From positions 124,001 to 188,000 of the forward strand of contig NZ_BBME01000015.1 in assembly GCF_000971395.1 (NCBI RefSeq): 64,000 nt of DNA. Direction: 5' to 3'. Every line of letters starts with the position of its first letter. Within the stretch, counting starts at the first letter, position 1. Source of the DNA: Demequina iriomotensis. GTDB taxonomy: Bacteria; Actinomycetota; Actinomycetes; Actinomycetales; Demequinaceae. Position numbers and translations under genes: made by a program. Shown in pieces: positions 29,247-37,693 of this stretch. The notes below the pieces were generated by a model. The model saw only the letters and a program-made list of their open reading frames with translations. It searched no databases and was not told the origin of the DNA.

Positions 29247-30179
29247 GTGAGCATCGTGCTGTGCACTCTCTACGAGGGCGACTACCACCACGGCGTCGCG
29301 GCGCTGGCGAACTCGCTCGCGTCGAACGGCTTCGCGGGCGAGCTGGTGGTCGGCGTCCGCGGACCCGCGCCTGCGTGGGCCGAGCCCGGCGCCACCGCCG
29401 CCGATGGCTCGACCTCGCTGACGGTCGCGCCGGGCTTCGACGTGAGGTTCGTGCCGCTCACCACGCCGATGCACCTCACGCTCTACAAGCCCGACTTCAT
29501 GCTCGAGGTCCTGGACACGCACGCGCCGGACGCGGACGTGGTCGCCTACATCGACCCCGACATCGTCCTCAAGTGCCCGTGGGGCAACTTCGCGCCGTGG
29601 CTCGAGAGCGCGGACGTGTGCGTGGTCGAGGATGTCAACGCGCACCTGCCCCGCAGCGCGCCGATGCGCGCGCTGTGGCGCCGGCACCTCACGGAGAAGG
29701 GCCTCGCGGAGGTCCGGCCCATGGACGTCTACTTCAACGGCGGCTTCGTCAGCACCGCCCGCTCCGCGCGCGTGTTCCTCGAGACGTGGCAGCGACTGTG
29801 CACCGATGCGCGCGATGCGCTCGGCAAGGAGGCCGGGCTCAAGGCGGGCCACGCCACCAGCCTGTTCTCGACGCCCGACCAGGACGCCATGAACATGGCG
29901 TTCATGATCACGGACGTCTCCATCGGCGCCGCGGGCCAGGCCGCGATGGACTTTGCCCCGGGCGGCGAGTATCTCGCCCACGCCGTGGGCCCGCACAAGC
30001 CGTGGCGCGGGCGCTTCGTGCGCCACGCGCTGCGCGGCACACCCCCGTCGAAGGCGGCGAAGGCCTACCTCGGCTACGCCGACGGCCCCGTCCGCAGCCA
30101 TAGCGAGCGCGACCTGCGGCGCATGCGCGCGTCGCAGCGCACGGCGTCGCTCATCGGGCGCTTCTACCGCCGCGCCTGA
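29247..30179 (+). CDS. GT-A-type glycosyltransferase with DPD motif
   Basis: 310 residues. SIVLCTLYEGDYHHGVAALANSL resembles the start of GT8-like enzymes; VVAYIDPDIVLK holds an Asp-Pro-Asp that fits the metal-binding DxD; YFNGGFVS and PDQDAMNMAFM fit the acceptor side. GTG 29247 follows GAGGGGGGA. Exact family not certain. It is convergent to the 30208 gene with a 28-bp gap. Confidence 0.75.
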   Translation: MSIVLCTLYEGDYHHGVAALANSLASNGFAGELVVGVRGPAPAWAEPGATAADGSTSLTVAPGFDVRFVPLTTPMHLTLYKPDFMLEVLDTHAPDADVVAYIDPDIVLKCPWGNFAPWLESADVCVVEDVNAHLPRSAPMRALWRRHLTEKGLAEVRPMDVYFNGGFVSTARSARVFLETWQRLCTDARDALGKEAGLKAGHATSLFSTPDQDAMNMAFMITDVSIGAAGQAAMDFAPGGEYLAHAVGPHKPWRGRFVRHALRGTPPSKAAKAYLGYADGPVRSHSERDLRRMRASQRTASLIGRFYRRA

Positions 30180-30193
30180 GGCCCGGGCGGCGG

Positions 30194-30205
30194 CGCGGAT
30201 CCGCG
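30194..30205. terminator. palindrome between convergent glycosyltransferases
   Basis: CGCGGATCCGCG is a perfect 12-bp palindrome in the 28-bp gap between two convergent stops. It is short and lacks a T-run, so termination is only a possibility. Confidence 0.35.
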
Positions 30206-30207
30206 GC

Positions 30208-31134
30208 TCAGCCCCGGGGCCATCCCGCCATGCCGGCGAAGGTGCGCTCGATCTGCGCGGTGTTCTCGTCCCGCACCACGTTGCCGCGGCTGAGCCCCGT
30301 GTTCCGTGTGCCCGCCACCGCCGCGAAGTCGACGCTCACCGGGTCCGCGAGGCGGATGGTGAAACCGCCGTCGCGCGCGAGGCGGTTCAGCCACACATCG
30401 TCGGCGCGCGCGCACAGGTTGAGGAAGTCCGTGCCGCGCGCGAGCGCGAGCGCCGCGAAGCCGCTGGGGTACACCGCGCCGGACACGCCCGTGAGGAACA
30501 GGTCCTCCGCGGGGGTCGCGGCCGTCGCGAGCGGCCACGCGTCGTAGCGGGACGGAGCGCCCCTCGGGGCGGTCATGGCGCGCGCCCGGAAGCACGTGAC
30601 GATGCCTCCGCGCGGCTCCGCCTCCTGCGCCGCCCGCAGGTCCGCCAGCCAGCGCCGCGGGTAGATGACGTCATCGTCCGCGGTGACGAGCGGCCGCCCG
30701 CTCGCGACGGCCAGCTCGAGCGCGCCGAAGTACTTGGTGTGCGGGCCCAGGCCCGGCCGCGCCTCGAGGACCTCGAGCCCGCGCGCGCGCAACCGGTCCC
30801 ATCGCCGCCCGCTGACCGCAGGCAGGTCCGTGGGCTCGAGCCACAGGATCAACCGCGCAGGCCGCTCGACGCCGCGCCCGATCGACACCGCCGCGCGCCA
30901 CGCCTTCCCGGCACGCTTGCCGTGTGACGTGTAGGTGACGATCCCGTAGCCGCCGCGATCGACGAGCGGCCTGCGTGAGAGGACCGCGTGCGCGTCCACG
31001 ACAGCCGTGGCCGCGAGGTCCTGGAGCCGCACGCGCACCGCTCGCCCGGCGCGCACCGCGAGCGCGCGCACGCGGGCGAGGCCGCCCGAGCGCCCTGCGG
31101 CGGCCTCCTCGCGACGCCCGGTGATGACGGTCAT
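30208..31134 (-). CDS. GT-A-type glycosyltransferase with DDD motif
   Basis: 308 residues. An Arg-rich N-terminal 50 residues precede YGIVTYTSHGKRAG; LVTADDDVIYPRRWL holds the metal-binding acidic triplet; EDLFLTGVSGAVYPSGF and ADDVWLNRLARDGGF fit the acceptor and catalytic region. It resembles small hypothetical glycosyltransferases near capsule genes. ATG overlaps the upstream stop by ATGA. Confidence 0.72.
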   Translation of the reverse strand: MTVITGRREEAAAGRSGGLARVRALAVRAGRAVRVRLQDLAATAVVDAHAVLSRRPLVDRGGYGIVTYTSHGKRAGKAWRAAVSIGRGVERPARLILWLEPTDLPAVSGRRWDRLRARGLEVLEARPGLGPHTKYFGALELAVASGRPLVTADDDVIYPRRWLADLRAAQEAEPRGGIVTCFRARAMTAPRGAPSRYDAWPLATAATPAEDLFLTGVSGAVYPSGFAALALARGTDFLNLCARADDVWLNRLARDGGFTIRLADPVSVDFAAVAGTRNTGLSRGNVVRDENTAQIERTFAGMAGWPRG

Positions 31135-32291
31135 CCGCGGCCACCCGCGGCAGCCGGGGCCGGCACCGCCCGGCCGGTCGCCCCCGCGGCGGCGACCAGC
31201 GCATCGTGCCAGCGTCCGCCCACCGCCTCCCAGGCGTAGTGCTCCGCGGCGACCGCGCGCGCGCCGGCGCGCAGCCGTGCGAAGTCGGGCGTCGCGCGCA
31301 GCTCCTCGACAGCATCGGCGAGCTGCTCCGCGGACACCTCCGCGATCACGCGGCCAGCGACGCCGTCCGCGGGCAGCGCCGCACCCACGAAGCGCGTCGC
31401 GGCGACGGGGAGGCCATGCGCGAGCCCCTCCGCGATGGAGATCCCGAAGTTCTCGTCCTCGCTGGGCGCGAGCATGACGTCCGCGCCCGACAGCAGCGGG
31501 CCCTTCGCTCCCCCGCGTACCTCGCCCGCGAGCTCGACGCGTTCCTCGAGGTCCTGTTCCGTCACCTGGGCGCGCAACGTCGCCATGAGCTCGGGATCCC
31601 CCGTACCGGCGACGGTGAGCCTCGCCTCGACCCCGCGCTCACGCAGCAGCGCGACCGCCTCGATCGCGACGTCGATGCGCTTCTTGGGCGCGATCCGCGA
31701 CAGGGTCACGAGGCGCAGCGGCTCGTGGCGTTCTCCCGCGGCCGGCGACTCAGGCATAGCGGTGCCGACCCCCACCGCGACGGCCGCGATGCCCGGGTAG
31801 GCCTGAGCGAGCTCGCCGCGCTCGTCCTCGGTCGCGACCACGAAGGACGCCGCGCCGCGCCGCGCGGCGCGGCCGCCCAGGAGGTCGAACACCGCCTTCT
31901 TCAGGCGCGACTGCCGCCGCTGATACCCCGTGAAGACGCCGTGCGGCATCACCACGTAGGGCACGCCGCGGATCCGGCACGCGAGCGCCACCCATGGCAC
32001 CCACGGGAGGTAGATGCCGTGGATCACCACCACCTCGGACGCGCCGACCCGCTGCCAGACCTCGCGCGGCCCGCTGGGGCGCTCCGCCGTCCGCACGTGC
32101 GCGGGCACGCCGTCGGCGAGGTGGGACGCATGGGCCGCGCCGCGGAACCACAGCAGCCGCGCTCGCGCGTCGTCGCGTGCGTTGAGCGCGGCGTTGACCT
32201 CGAGCGAGTGCCGCGCCGGCCCGCCGTCGGAGACGGCCAGCGTGTTCACCACCTGCAGGACCGAGAGCCGCGCAGGGGTGGGGCAGGTCAT
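31131..32291 (-). CDS. GT4 glycosyltransferase
   Basis: 386 residues. LQVVNTLAVSDGGPARHSLEV is the GT4 N-terminal loop; YVVMPHGVF and the donor half LVTLSRIAPKKRIDVAIEAV with SEDENFGISIAEGLAHGLPV complete the fold, the E-x7-E being ENFGISIAE. The open frame runs to 32957, but ATG 32291 is chosen since it overlaps the stop of the GT2 gene (ATGA). Part of a minus-strand run from UDP-xylose synthase to 30208. Confidence 0.92.
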   Translation of the reverse strand: MTCPTPARLSVLQVVNTLAVSDGGPARHSLEVNAALNARDDARARLLWFRGAAHASHLADGVPAHVRTAERPSGPREVWQRVGASEVVVIHGIYLPWVPWVALACRIRGVPYVVMPHGVFTGYQRRQSRLKKAVFDLLGGRAARRGAASFVVATEDERGELAQAYPGIAAVAVGVGTAMPESPAAGERHEPLRLVTLSRIAPKKRIDVAIEAVALLRERGVEARLTVAGTGDPELMATLRAQVTEQDLEERVELAGEVRGGAKGPLLSGADVMLAPSEDENFGISIAEGLAHGLPVAATRFVGAALPADGVAGRVIAEVSAEQLADAVEELRATPDFARLRAGARAVAAEHYAWEAVGGRWHDALVAAAGATGRAVPAPAAAGGRG

Positions 32292-33166
32292 GCCCCGGCG
32301 AGCTCGCGCCGCCGCAGCTCCCTCACCTTCACGCCGATCTGCCAGTAGTAGGCGGCGAGGCCGAACGCGTAGTCGAAGCCGCGGCGGCCGTCGAGGAAGC
32401 CCAGGCGAACGATGTACGAGTAGACGAAGAACACCAGGGGCTTCATGGGCACGCGATCCCAGAACTCGCCCTTCGCGGTGCGCTTGGTCGCGAGGTCGCG
32501 GCGCGCCTGGGGGTGCATGTGGAGGTGCGCCTCCCAGTCGGAGTAGTGGTTGTGGCGCGCGAACCAGCTGGTGACGGGGTCGCGGTCGTCGTGCACCAGG
32601 CGGGTGCGCATCATCCCGATCGGGAGCTCGGTCTGCGGCTGGAAGTGCAGCTCGATCTCGCGGATGCCCGGCGCGTACAGATCGTCCACCTCGGGGAAGA
32701 AGCTCTGCTCGAGGTCCACGAGCGAGCGCTTGGTGACGCGGTGTCCGTGCTTGAGGAACTCGCCCTCCCAGCGGTAGCGCAGGTGCATCTCGTAGGCGCC
32801 GTACCGCCCGCTCTCGAGCTCGGGCAGCAGCTCCCGGAGCTCGTCCACCATCTCCTCGCTCGGGAACTCGTCGGCGTCGAGCAGCAGCGCCCACCGGTGC
32901 TTCGAGCCGGCGTGCATCATGCTCCACTGCTTCTTCTTCGGGTACTCGCCGTTCCACGCGAAGTCGACCACCCGCGCGCCGGCGGCACGCGCGATGTCCG
33001 CGGTGCCGTCCTCGCTGAGCGAGTCGATCACCACGACGTCCTCGAACGCGTCGAGGTGCGACAGGGTGTTGCCGATGGTCTCGGCCTCGTTCTTGGCGAA
33101 CACGATGACGGAGATCGGGAGGGCGGTGATGGTGGCCTCGTCCTGGGTGGCGGGTGAGAGCGACAT
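32288..33166 (-). CDS. GT2 glycosyltransferase
   Basis: 292 residues. ISVIVFAKNEAETIGNTL and VVVIDSLSEDGTADIA are the GT2 nucleotide-binding start; ALLLDADEF holds the DxD. It resembles the WaaE/KdtX group of GT2 enzymes involved in core or capsule assembly. ATG 33166 is preceded by AAGGAA; the frame is open to 33973 but that part is the shadow of the next gene. Confidence 0.9.
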   Translation of the reverse strand: MSLSPATQDEATITALPISVIVFAKNEAETIGNTLSHLDAFEDVVVIDSLSEDGTADIARAAGARVVDFAWNGEYPKKKQWSMMHAGSKHRWALLLDADEFPSEEMVDELRELLPELESGRYGAYEMHLRYRWEGEFLKHGHRVTKRSLVDLEQSFFPEVDDLYAPGIREIELHFQPQTELPIGMMRTRLVHDDRDPVTSWFARHNHYSDWEAHLHMHPQARRDLATKRTAKGEFWDRVPMKPLVFFVYSYIVRLGFLDGRRGFDYAFGLAAYYWQIGVKVRELRRRELAGA

Positions 33167-33228
33167 GGCATCGGTTCCTTCAGCTGTGGTCGACGTCGTG
33201 GTGACAGGGAGGCCGGCGGCGCGCCGGC

Positions 33229-34197
33229 TCACGCGGCCCGGTCGAGCGGCCGCTGCGCCTCGAGGACGCCACGGAAGTACGCGATGGTCTTCTCGAGGCC
33301 CTGCTCGAGCGGCACGTGCGGCGTCCATCCCAGGCCGTCCCGCGCGATGCCGATGTCGGGCTTGCGCTGGCGAGGGTCGTCCGCGGGGAGCGGCCGGTAC
33401 TCGATGCTGGACTGGCTGCCCGTGAGCCGCACCGTCGCCTCCGCGAGCTCCGCGATCGTGAACTCCACGGGGTTGCCCACATTCACCGGCCCGGTGAATC
33501 CGGGCTTGGTCCCCATGAGCCGCACCATGCCGTCGATCAGGTCGTCGACGTAGCAGAACGAGCGGGTCTGCGAGCCGTCGCCGTAGATGGTGATCGGCTC
33601 GCCCTTGAGCGCCTGCACGATGAAGTTCGACACCACGCGTCCGTCGTTCGCGTCCATCCGCGGCCCGTACGTGTTGAAGATGCGGATGACCTTGATGTCG
33701 AGCCCGTGCTGGCGGCGGTAGTCGAAGAAGAGCGTCTCCGCGGCCCGCTTGCCCTCGTCGTAGCACGCGCGCGTCCCGACCGGGTTGACGCGGCCCCAGT
33801 ACGACTCGTCCTGCGGGTGGACCTCGGGGTCGCCGTACACCTCGGAGGTGGACGCCTGGAGGATCGGCACGTGCAGGCGCTTCGCCAGGCCCAGCATGTT
33901 GATGGCGCCCAGCACGCTGGTCTTGGTGGTCTGCACGGGGTCGCGCTGATAGTGGATGGGCGACGCCGGGCACGCGAGGTTGTAGATGCGGTCCACCTCG
34001 ACGTACAGCGGGAACGTCACGTCGTGCCGGAGCAGCTCGAAGCGCGGGTGGCCCAGCAGGTGGTCAATGTTGCGGCGCGAGCCGGTGAAGAAGTTGTCGA
34101 CGCAGAGGACCTCGTGCCCCTCGGCGATCAGCCTGTCGACCAGGTGAGAACCGAGGAAGCCCCCGCCCCCGGTCACCAGTACACGTTCCATATCCAT
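33229..34197 (-). CDS. UDP-glucuronate decarboxylase (UDP-xylose synthase)
   Basis: 322 residues, extended [62 protein letters not shown], the catalytic YDEGKRAAE and FNTYGPRM are highly characteristic of the UXS group, which makes UDP-xylose from UDP-glucuronate. First gene of the minus-strand glycosyltransferase run, preceded by a 121-bp regulatory spacer. Suggests xylose, or a derived pentose, in one of the glycans. Confidence 0.93.
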   Translation of the reverse strand: MDMERVLVTGGGGFLGSHLVDRLIAEGHEVLCVDNFFTGSRRNIDHLLGHPRFELLRHDVTFPLYVEVDRIYNLACPASPIHYQRDPVQTTKTSVLGAINMLGLAKRLHVPILQASTSEVYGDPEVHPQDESYWGRVNPVGTRACYDEGKRAAETLFFDYRRQHGLDIKVIRIFNTYGPRMDANDGRVVSNFIVQALKGEPITIYGDGSQTRSFCYVDDLIDGMVRLMGTKPGFTGPVNVGNPVEFTIAELAEATVRLTGSQSSIEYRPLPADDPRQRKPDIGIARDGLGWTPHVPLEQGLEKTIAYFRGVLEAQRPLDRAA

Positions 34198-34218
34198 CCG
34201 TGGCCCCCCTACCTTCGG

Positions 34219-34236
34219 ACGTCATTCACATGACGT
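34219..34236 (-). promoter_or_regulatory. inverted repeat ACGTCAT-N4-ATGACGT upstream of UDP-xylose synthase
   Basis: A perfect 7-4-7 inverted repeat 22 bp upstream of the ATG, in the otherwise AT-richer 34198-34318 spacer. GATAAC next to it on the coding strand could be a -10. A second small repeat GCAC-AAC-GTGC lies at 34247-34257. Looks like an operator; the binding protein is unknown. Confidence 0.5.
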
Positions 34237-34318
34237 GGTTATCCAAGCACAACGTGCGCAGACTGCTCAATAGCCATATTTCGCCCGACGATGCGCGCGA
34301 GACCTCGCCCGGGCACCA

Positions 34319-35782
34319 TCAGTACGCCCCCTTGCCGGCCAGGACCGCACGCACGGTGCGGAGCATGATCACGGCGTCGAGCCCGAGCGTCCAGTTCTGC
34401 GTGTAGTGCAGGTCCAGGCGCACGCTCTCGTCCCACGAGAGGTTCGAGCGGCCGCTCACCTGCCACAGCCCGGTCATGCCGGGACGCACCAGCTGACGGC
34501 GCGACACGTCCTCGTCCCACAGCTCGGTCTCCGCGGGCAGCGGCGGGCGCGGCCCGACCAGCGACATGTCGCCCTTGAGGACGTTGATGAGCTGCGGGAG
34601 CTCGTCGAGCGAGTAGCGGCGCAGGATGCGCCCGACCGACGTCACCCGCGGGTCGTCCCGGCGCTTGGCGAGCACGCCGTTGCCGTCGTCCTCCGCCGCC
34701 ATCACCTCGGCCTTGCGCTCCTCTGCGTCGACGTACATCGAGCGGAACTTGAGCATCTCGAAGTGCTCGTGCCCCAGCCCCACCCGGCGCTGGCGGAACA
34801 GGACCGGCCCGGGGCTGGTGAGCGTGATCGCGAGCGCGATCACCAGCATCGGCAGCCCGACGATCGCGAGGATCACGGCGGCGCTCACCTTGTCGGCCCC
34901 GTACTTGAGCGCCCGCGTGGGACCCGTGAAGCGCGGCGGGTCGACATGCATGAGCGGCAGCCCCGCGACCTCGCTCACCGCGACGCGCGGGATCGCGACG
35001 TCGGCGACGGTCGGCGCGACGATCAGCCCGACGCCCGTGTCCTCGAGCGCGAACTCGAGCTTGCGCGCCTCGCGCAGCGACACCTCCTCGGTGCCGGCAA
35101 GCACGATGAACTCCGCCTCGACGTCGCCCGCGAGGCGAGGCGCGTCGCCGATGGGACCCAGCACCCGCATCGGCCCGATGTCAGGGGCGAGCGCGGCGGT
35201 GGGCGAACCCGACAGGCACACGCCGGCGATCTCGTAGGGGTGGTCCTTCTCGCTGCGGCGGAGGCGACGGATCATCTGCTCGACCGTGCGCTGCGGCCCG
35301 GCGAGCACCACGCGCTGGCGCATGCGGCCCAGGTTGCGCTGCTCCTGCAGCCACAGCCGCCACGCACGCCGATACCCGAAGAGCACGAGCGTGCCCAGCG
35401 GGATCGCGAACAACAGGTATCCGCGGCTGATCCCCCACTGCGTGAGGAAGCCGATGATCGCGACGATGGCGAAGGTCCGCCAGCCTGCCGCTGCCACCCG
35501 TTCGTACTCCTCCGGACCCGTGCCCACGATGCGGATGTCACGCGAGCGGGTCCACGACAGCTCCAGCAGCCACAGCGCGGAGATCGACACGGTCAGCCAC
35601 CACGGCGCGGGGCCAGACGGACCCATCAGCCCCACGAACGGGTCCCACCCGAACCGGAGGCCGTGCGCGATCACCATGACCAGGCCGATCACGAAGGCGT
35701 CCGTCACGGCGATGCGCCTCTGGAGAGAGACCTCCCAGGGGCGCACCGTGACCCGCACGGGTGCGGCAACCGCTACCGACAT
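34319..35782 (-). CDS. polyprenyl glycosylphosphotransferase (sugar transferase, set B)
   Basis: 487 residues, same architecture as 7551-9026: N-terminal helices, a CoA-binding-like middle part, then the sugar-transferase domain with PVLFRQRRVG, FEMLKFRSMY, DELPQLINVL, VGPRPPLPAE and a shared C-terminus ending VLAGKGAY (VLAGRGAY in the other). ATG 35782 is chosen, with GGGGGG 6 nt upstream; GTG 35785 is the alternative. The two are clear paralogues, so each glycan set has its own priming enzyme. Confidence 0.93.
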   Translation of the reverse strand: MSVAVAAPVRVTVRPWEVSLQRRIAVTDAFVIGLVMVIAHGLRFGWDPFVGLMGPSGPAPWWLTVSISALWLLELSWTRSRDIRIVGTGPEEYERVAAAGWRTFAIVAIIGFLTQWGISRGYLLFAIPLGTLVLFGYRRAWRLWLQEQRNLGRMRQRVVLAGPQRTVEQMIRRLRRSEKDHPYEIAGVCLSGSPTAALAPDIGPMRVLGPIGDAPRLAGDVEAEFIVLAGTEEVSLREARKLEFALEDTGVGLIVAPTVADVAIPRVAVSEVAGLPLMHVDPPRFTGPTRALKYGADKVSAAVILAIVGLPMLVIALAITLTSPGPVLFRQRRVGLGHEHFEMLKFRSMYVDAEERKAEVMAAEDDGNGVLAKRRDDPRVTSVGRILRRYSLDELPQLINVLKGDMSLVGPRPPLPAETELWDEDVSRRQLVRPGMTGLWQVSGRSNLSWDESVRLDLHYTQNWTLGLDAVIMLRTVRAVLAGKGAY

Positions 35783-35842
35783 CACCGACCCCCCGTCAGC
35801 TTCATCGTGTGATTCCGTCGGCGCGGCGCGCCGGTCTCCTCG

Positions 35843-36475
35843 CTACTCGCTCTGCCTCGACGTGGTGCGACGCGCGGCGACCACCACGACGGCCGCGCCT
35901 GCGACCAGCAGCAGCGCCGCACCCGCCGCCATGGGAACGCCGTCGAAGCCCGTGCCCGACAGGACCGCACCCGTGGTGGTGTCGGTGGGCGGCGCGTTCT
36001 CGACGACGGTGATCTCGCTCGGCTCGGGCGTGCTGCCGGACTCCGAGGGCTCCGGCGTGCTCTCCGACGGCGACGGCGTCGGGCCGCTCTGCACCTCGAT
36101 GAGGCCGATGCGGCACGTCCCCACCTCGACGCCGTCGACGAATCCCGTGGCGACCGTGGAGGACGTCGCATCCGCGGCGGTGGTGATGTTGAAGATCACC
36201 CGGCCGTCGACGATCGCCCGAGGCGAGGACGTCACGCTGCCCGCGATGATCGCGTCGCCGCCGTCGTTGGTCACCTGGATGGTGGCCTCGGCGCCTTCGG
36301 GGCCCGTGATGACCACGATGAACGGGTTGCCGGGCGGAGTGAAGAGCGGGGCGCACGCCATGCGCGGCCCTCCGCTCGGATAGTCCGGCGGCGGCTCGGT
36401 GCTCGCGACCGCGACCGCTGGCGCAAGCGCCAGTCCGCCGGCAAGAAGTGTCGCTACGACGGCACGACCAAACAT
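35843..36475 (-). CDS. secreted protein with LSxTG sorting tail
   Basis: 210 residues. Signal peptide ending VAVAS, a beta-rich domain of about 100 residues, a Pro/Ser/Glu-rich linker with SESTPEPSE repeats, then LSGTGF, a hydrophobic helix and the basic end RRTTSRQSE. A sortase substrate of the same layout as 10813-11337. The Pro/Ser/Thr linker would span the wall. No sortase in the window. Confidence 0.82.
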   Translation of the reverse strand: MFGRAVVATLLAGGLALAPAVAVASTEPPPDYPSGGPRMACAPLFTPPGNPFIVVITGPEGAEATIQVTNDGGDAIIAGSVTSSPRAIVDGRVIFNITTAADATSSTVATGFVDGVEVGTCRIGLIEVQSGPTPSPSESTPEPSESGSTPEPSEITVVENAPPTDTTTGAVLSGTGFDGVPMAAGAALLLVAGAAVVVVAARRTTSRQSE

Positions 36476-36531
36476 GGTCCCTCAACCCCCTCCACCCGCG
36501 TGGCCCCCCTGACCGCGCGGCTGCTCCCCTG

Positions 36532-36560
36532 ACGCTAGCACCGTGCGGGCGGAATGTCGC
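36532..36560 (-). promoter_or_regulatory. promoter of the LSxTG gene, overlapped by an inverted repeat
   Basis: On the minus strand GCGACA (36555-36560) is 17 bp from TAGCGT (36532-36537), a fair -35/-10 pair. The -35 lies inside the left arm of an imperfect 11-bp inverted repeat (CGGAATGTCGC 36550-36560, GCGGCATTCCG 36574-36584) with an AT-rich loop. The same repeat is 3' of the CAP gene and may instead be its terminator. Confidence 0.45.
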
Positions 36561-36615
36561 TATTTTCTTGTTCGCGGCATTCCGATCTGGAGAAGATCGA
36601 TGCGGACCAGGGGTT

Positions 36616-37077
36616 TCAGTCGGGGGTTTCGCCCTCGTAGAGGAACGAGCACGCGCGCATGCCGCTGTCCTGGCCCTCAGGTCCCGGATCCGCGGCCACG
36701 CAGCCCACCGCCGCGATGGTGAAGTCGGCGTCGAGGAGGTTCATGCGGTGGCCCGCGGAGTTCATCCAGGCGTCCACCACGTCCGCCGCGGGCAGGTCCG
36801 CACGGGAGAGGTTCTCGCCCGCCTTCGCGCCCTCGTGGCACGTCGACACCAGGACGTCATGCTCGAGCTGAGGGTTGTCGATGAAGGGCTCCGCGCGCTC
36901 GAGCGCCTTCTCCTCGAGGCAGTCGCTCCACTCGACGGGCGCGACGCCCTCCGCGACGCGCTCCTCGTTGGCCAGGTCGAACATCTCGCGCGCGAGCTCG
37001 TCCGGCGGCGGAGGCGTGCTCGAGCAGCCGGCGAGCAGCAGCGCCGCCCCGGCGAGGGCGACCGCTCGCCTCAGCAT
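36616..37077 (-). CDS. CAP-domain (SCP/PR1-like) lipoprotein
   Basis: 153 residues. Lipoprotein signal with LLLAGC, Cys18, then a compact CAP domain: MFDLANEERVAEGVAPVEW at the N-terminal side and NSAGHRMNLLDADFTIAAVGC, the conserved H-R-x-N-x-L block. ATG 37077 overlaps the DUF218 stop by 7 bp; the frame is open further up but that is the neighbour's shadow. Extracellular; function unknown for bacterial members. Confidence 0.88.
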   Translation of the reverse strand: MLRRAVALAGAALLLAGCSSTPPPPDELAREMFDLANEERVAEGVAPVEWSDCLEEKALERAEPFIDNPQLEHDVLVSTCHEGAKAGENLSRADLPAADVVDAWMNSAGHRMNLLDADFTIAAVGCVAADPGPEGQDSGMRACSFLYEGETPD

Positions 37078-37619
37078 CCGTCCTGCGCGGCCACCTTCGC
37101 GAACGCCGCCGTCTGATACGCGTACTGGTACGCCCATTGCCATGGCCAGAGCCTCTCCTCCGAGTCGATGTATGCGAGGTCCCCGTCCCAGCACCTCTCC
37201 ATGATGACCCGCGTCCGGGTGAGGTGCGGGGTGGTGGTGACGACCGCGACGGCATCCCAGCCGTGCTCGTCCGCCAGGTCGCGCAGCCAGCGCGCCTCGC
37301 CGCGCGTGGCGAACGGGTCGGGCTCCGAGCACAGCACCGCGAAGTCCTGCGGCTCCTCGCACGCGCGCACGGCGGCCGGTCGCTGGGATCGCTCCACCGG
37401 ATCCTCGCCGAGCGAGACCACCAACGTGTCCGCGAGCCCGTCGCGGACCATGCCCTCCGCCAACGCGATCCGCTCGTCCGTCGGCGGACCGATGACGTAG
37501 ACGGCGTCGACATCGCGCGGCTCATCGTGCGCAGGCGCGACGTAGAACGGCCAGCCGAGCGCGGTCGCGAGGACGCCGCACGCGAGCATGCCGATGACGA
37601 TCCTCATCCCCCGACCCAC
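37071..37619 (-). CDS. YdcF/SanA-like DUF218 protein
   Basis: 182 residues with an N-terminal hydrophobic segment (IVIGMLACGVLATALGWPF) that anchors or exports it. YVIGPPTDERIALAEGMV, TLVVSLGEDP and VVTTTPHLTRTRVIMERC match the DUF218 fold, including the T-x-x-x-H-x-x-R region. The family is tied to envelope integrity, and members have been proposed to act on lipid-linked intermediates. Coupled to the CAP lipoprotein. Confidence 0.82.
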   Translation of the reverse strand: MGRGMRIVIGMLACGVLATALGWPFYVAPAHDEPRDVDAVYVIGPPTDERIALAEGMVRDGLADTLVVSLGEDPVERSQRPAAVRACEEPQDFAVLCSEPDPFATRGEARWLRDLADEHGWDAVAVVTTTPHLTRTRVIMERCWDGDLAYIDSEERLWPWQWAYQYAYQTAAFAKVAAQDGC

Positions 37620-37693
37620 ACGCGCACCCTACCTGCAGGGTCAGCCGCCGGATGGCGCGAGTGCCATCGCGAGCAGCGCCGCGGACGCGCGGC

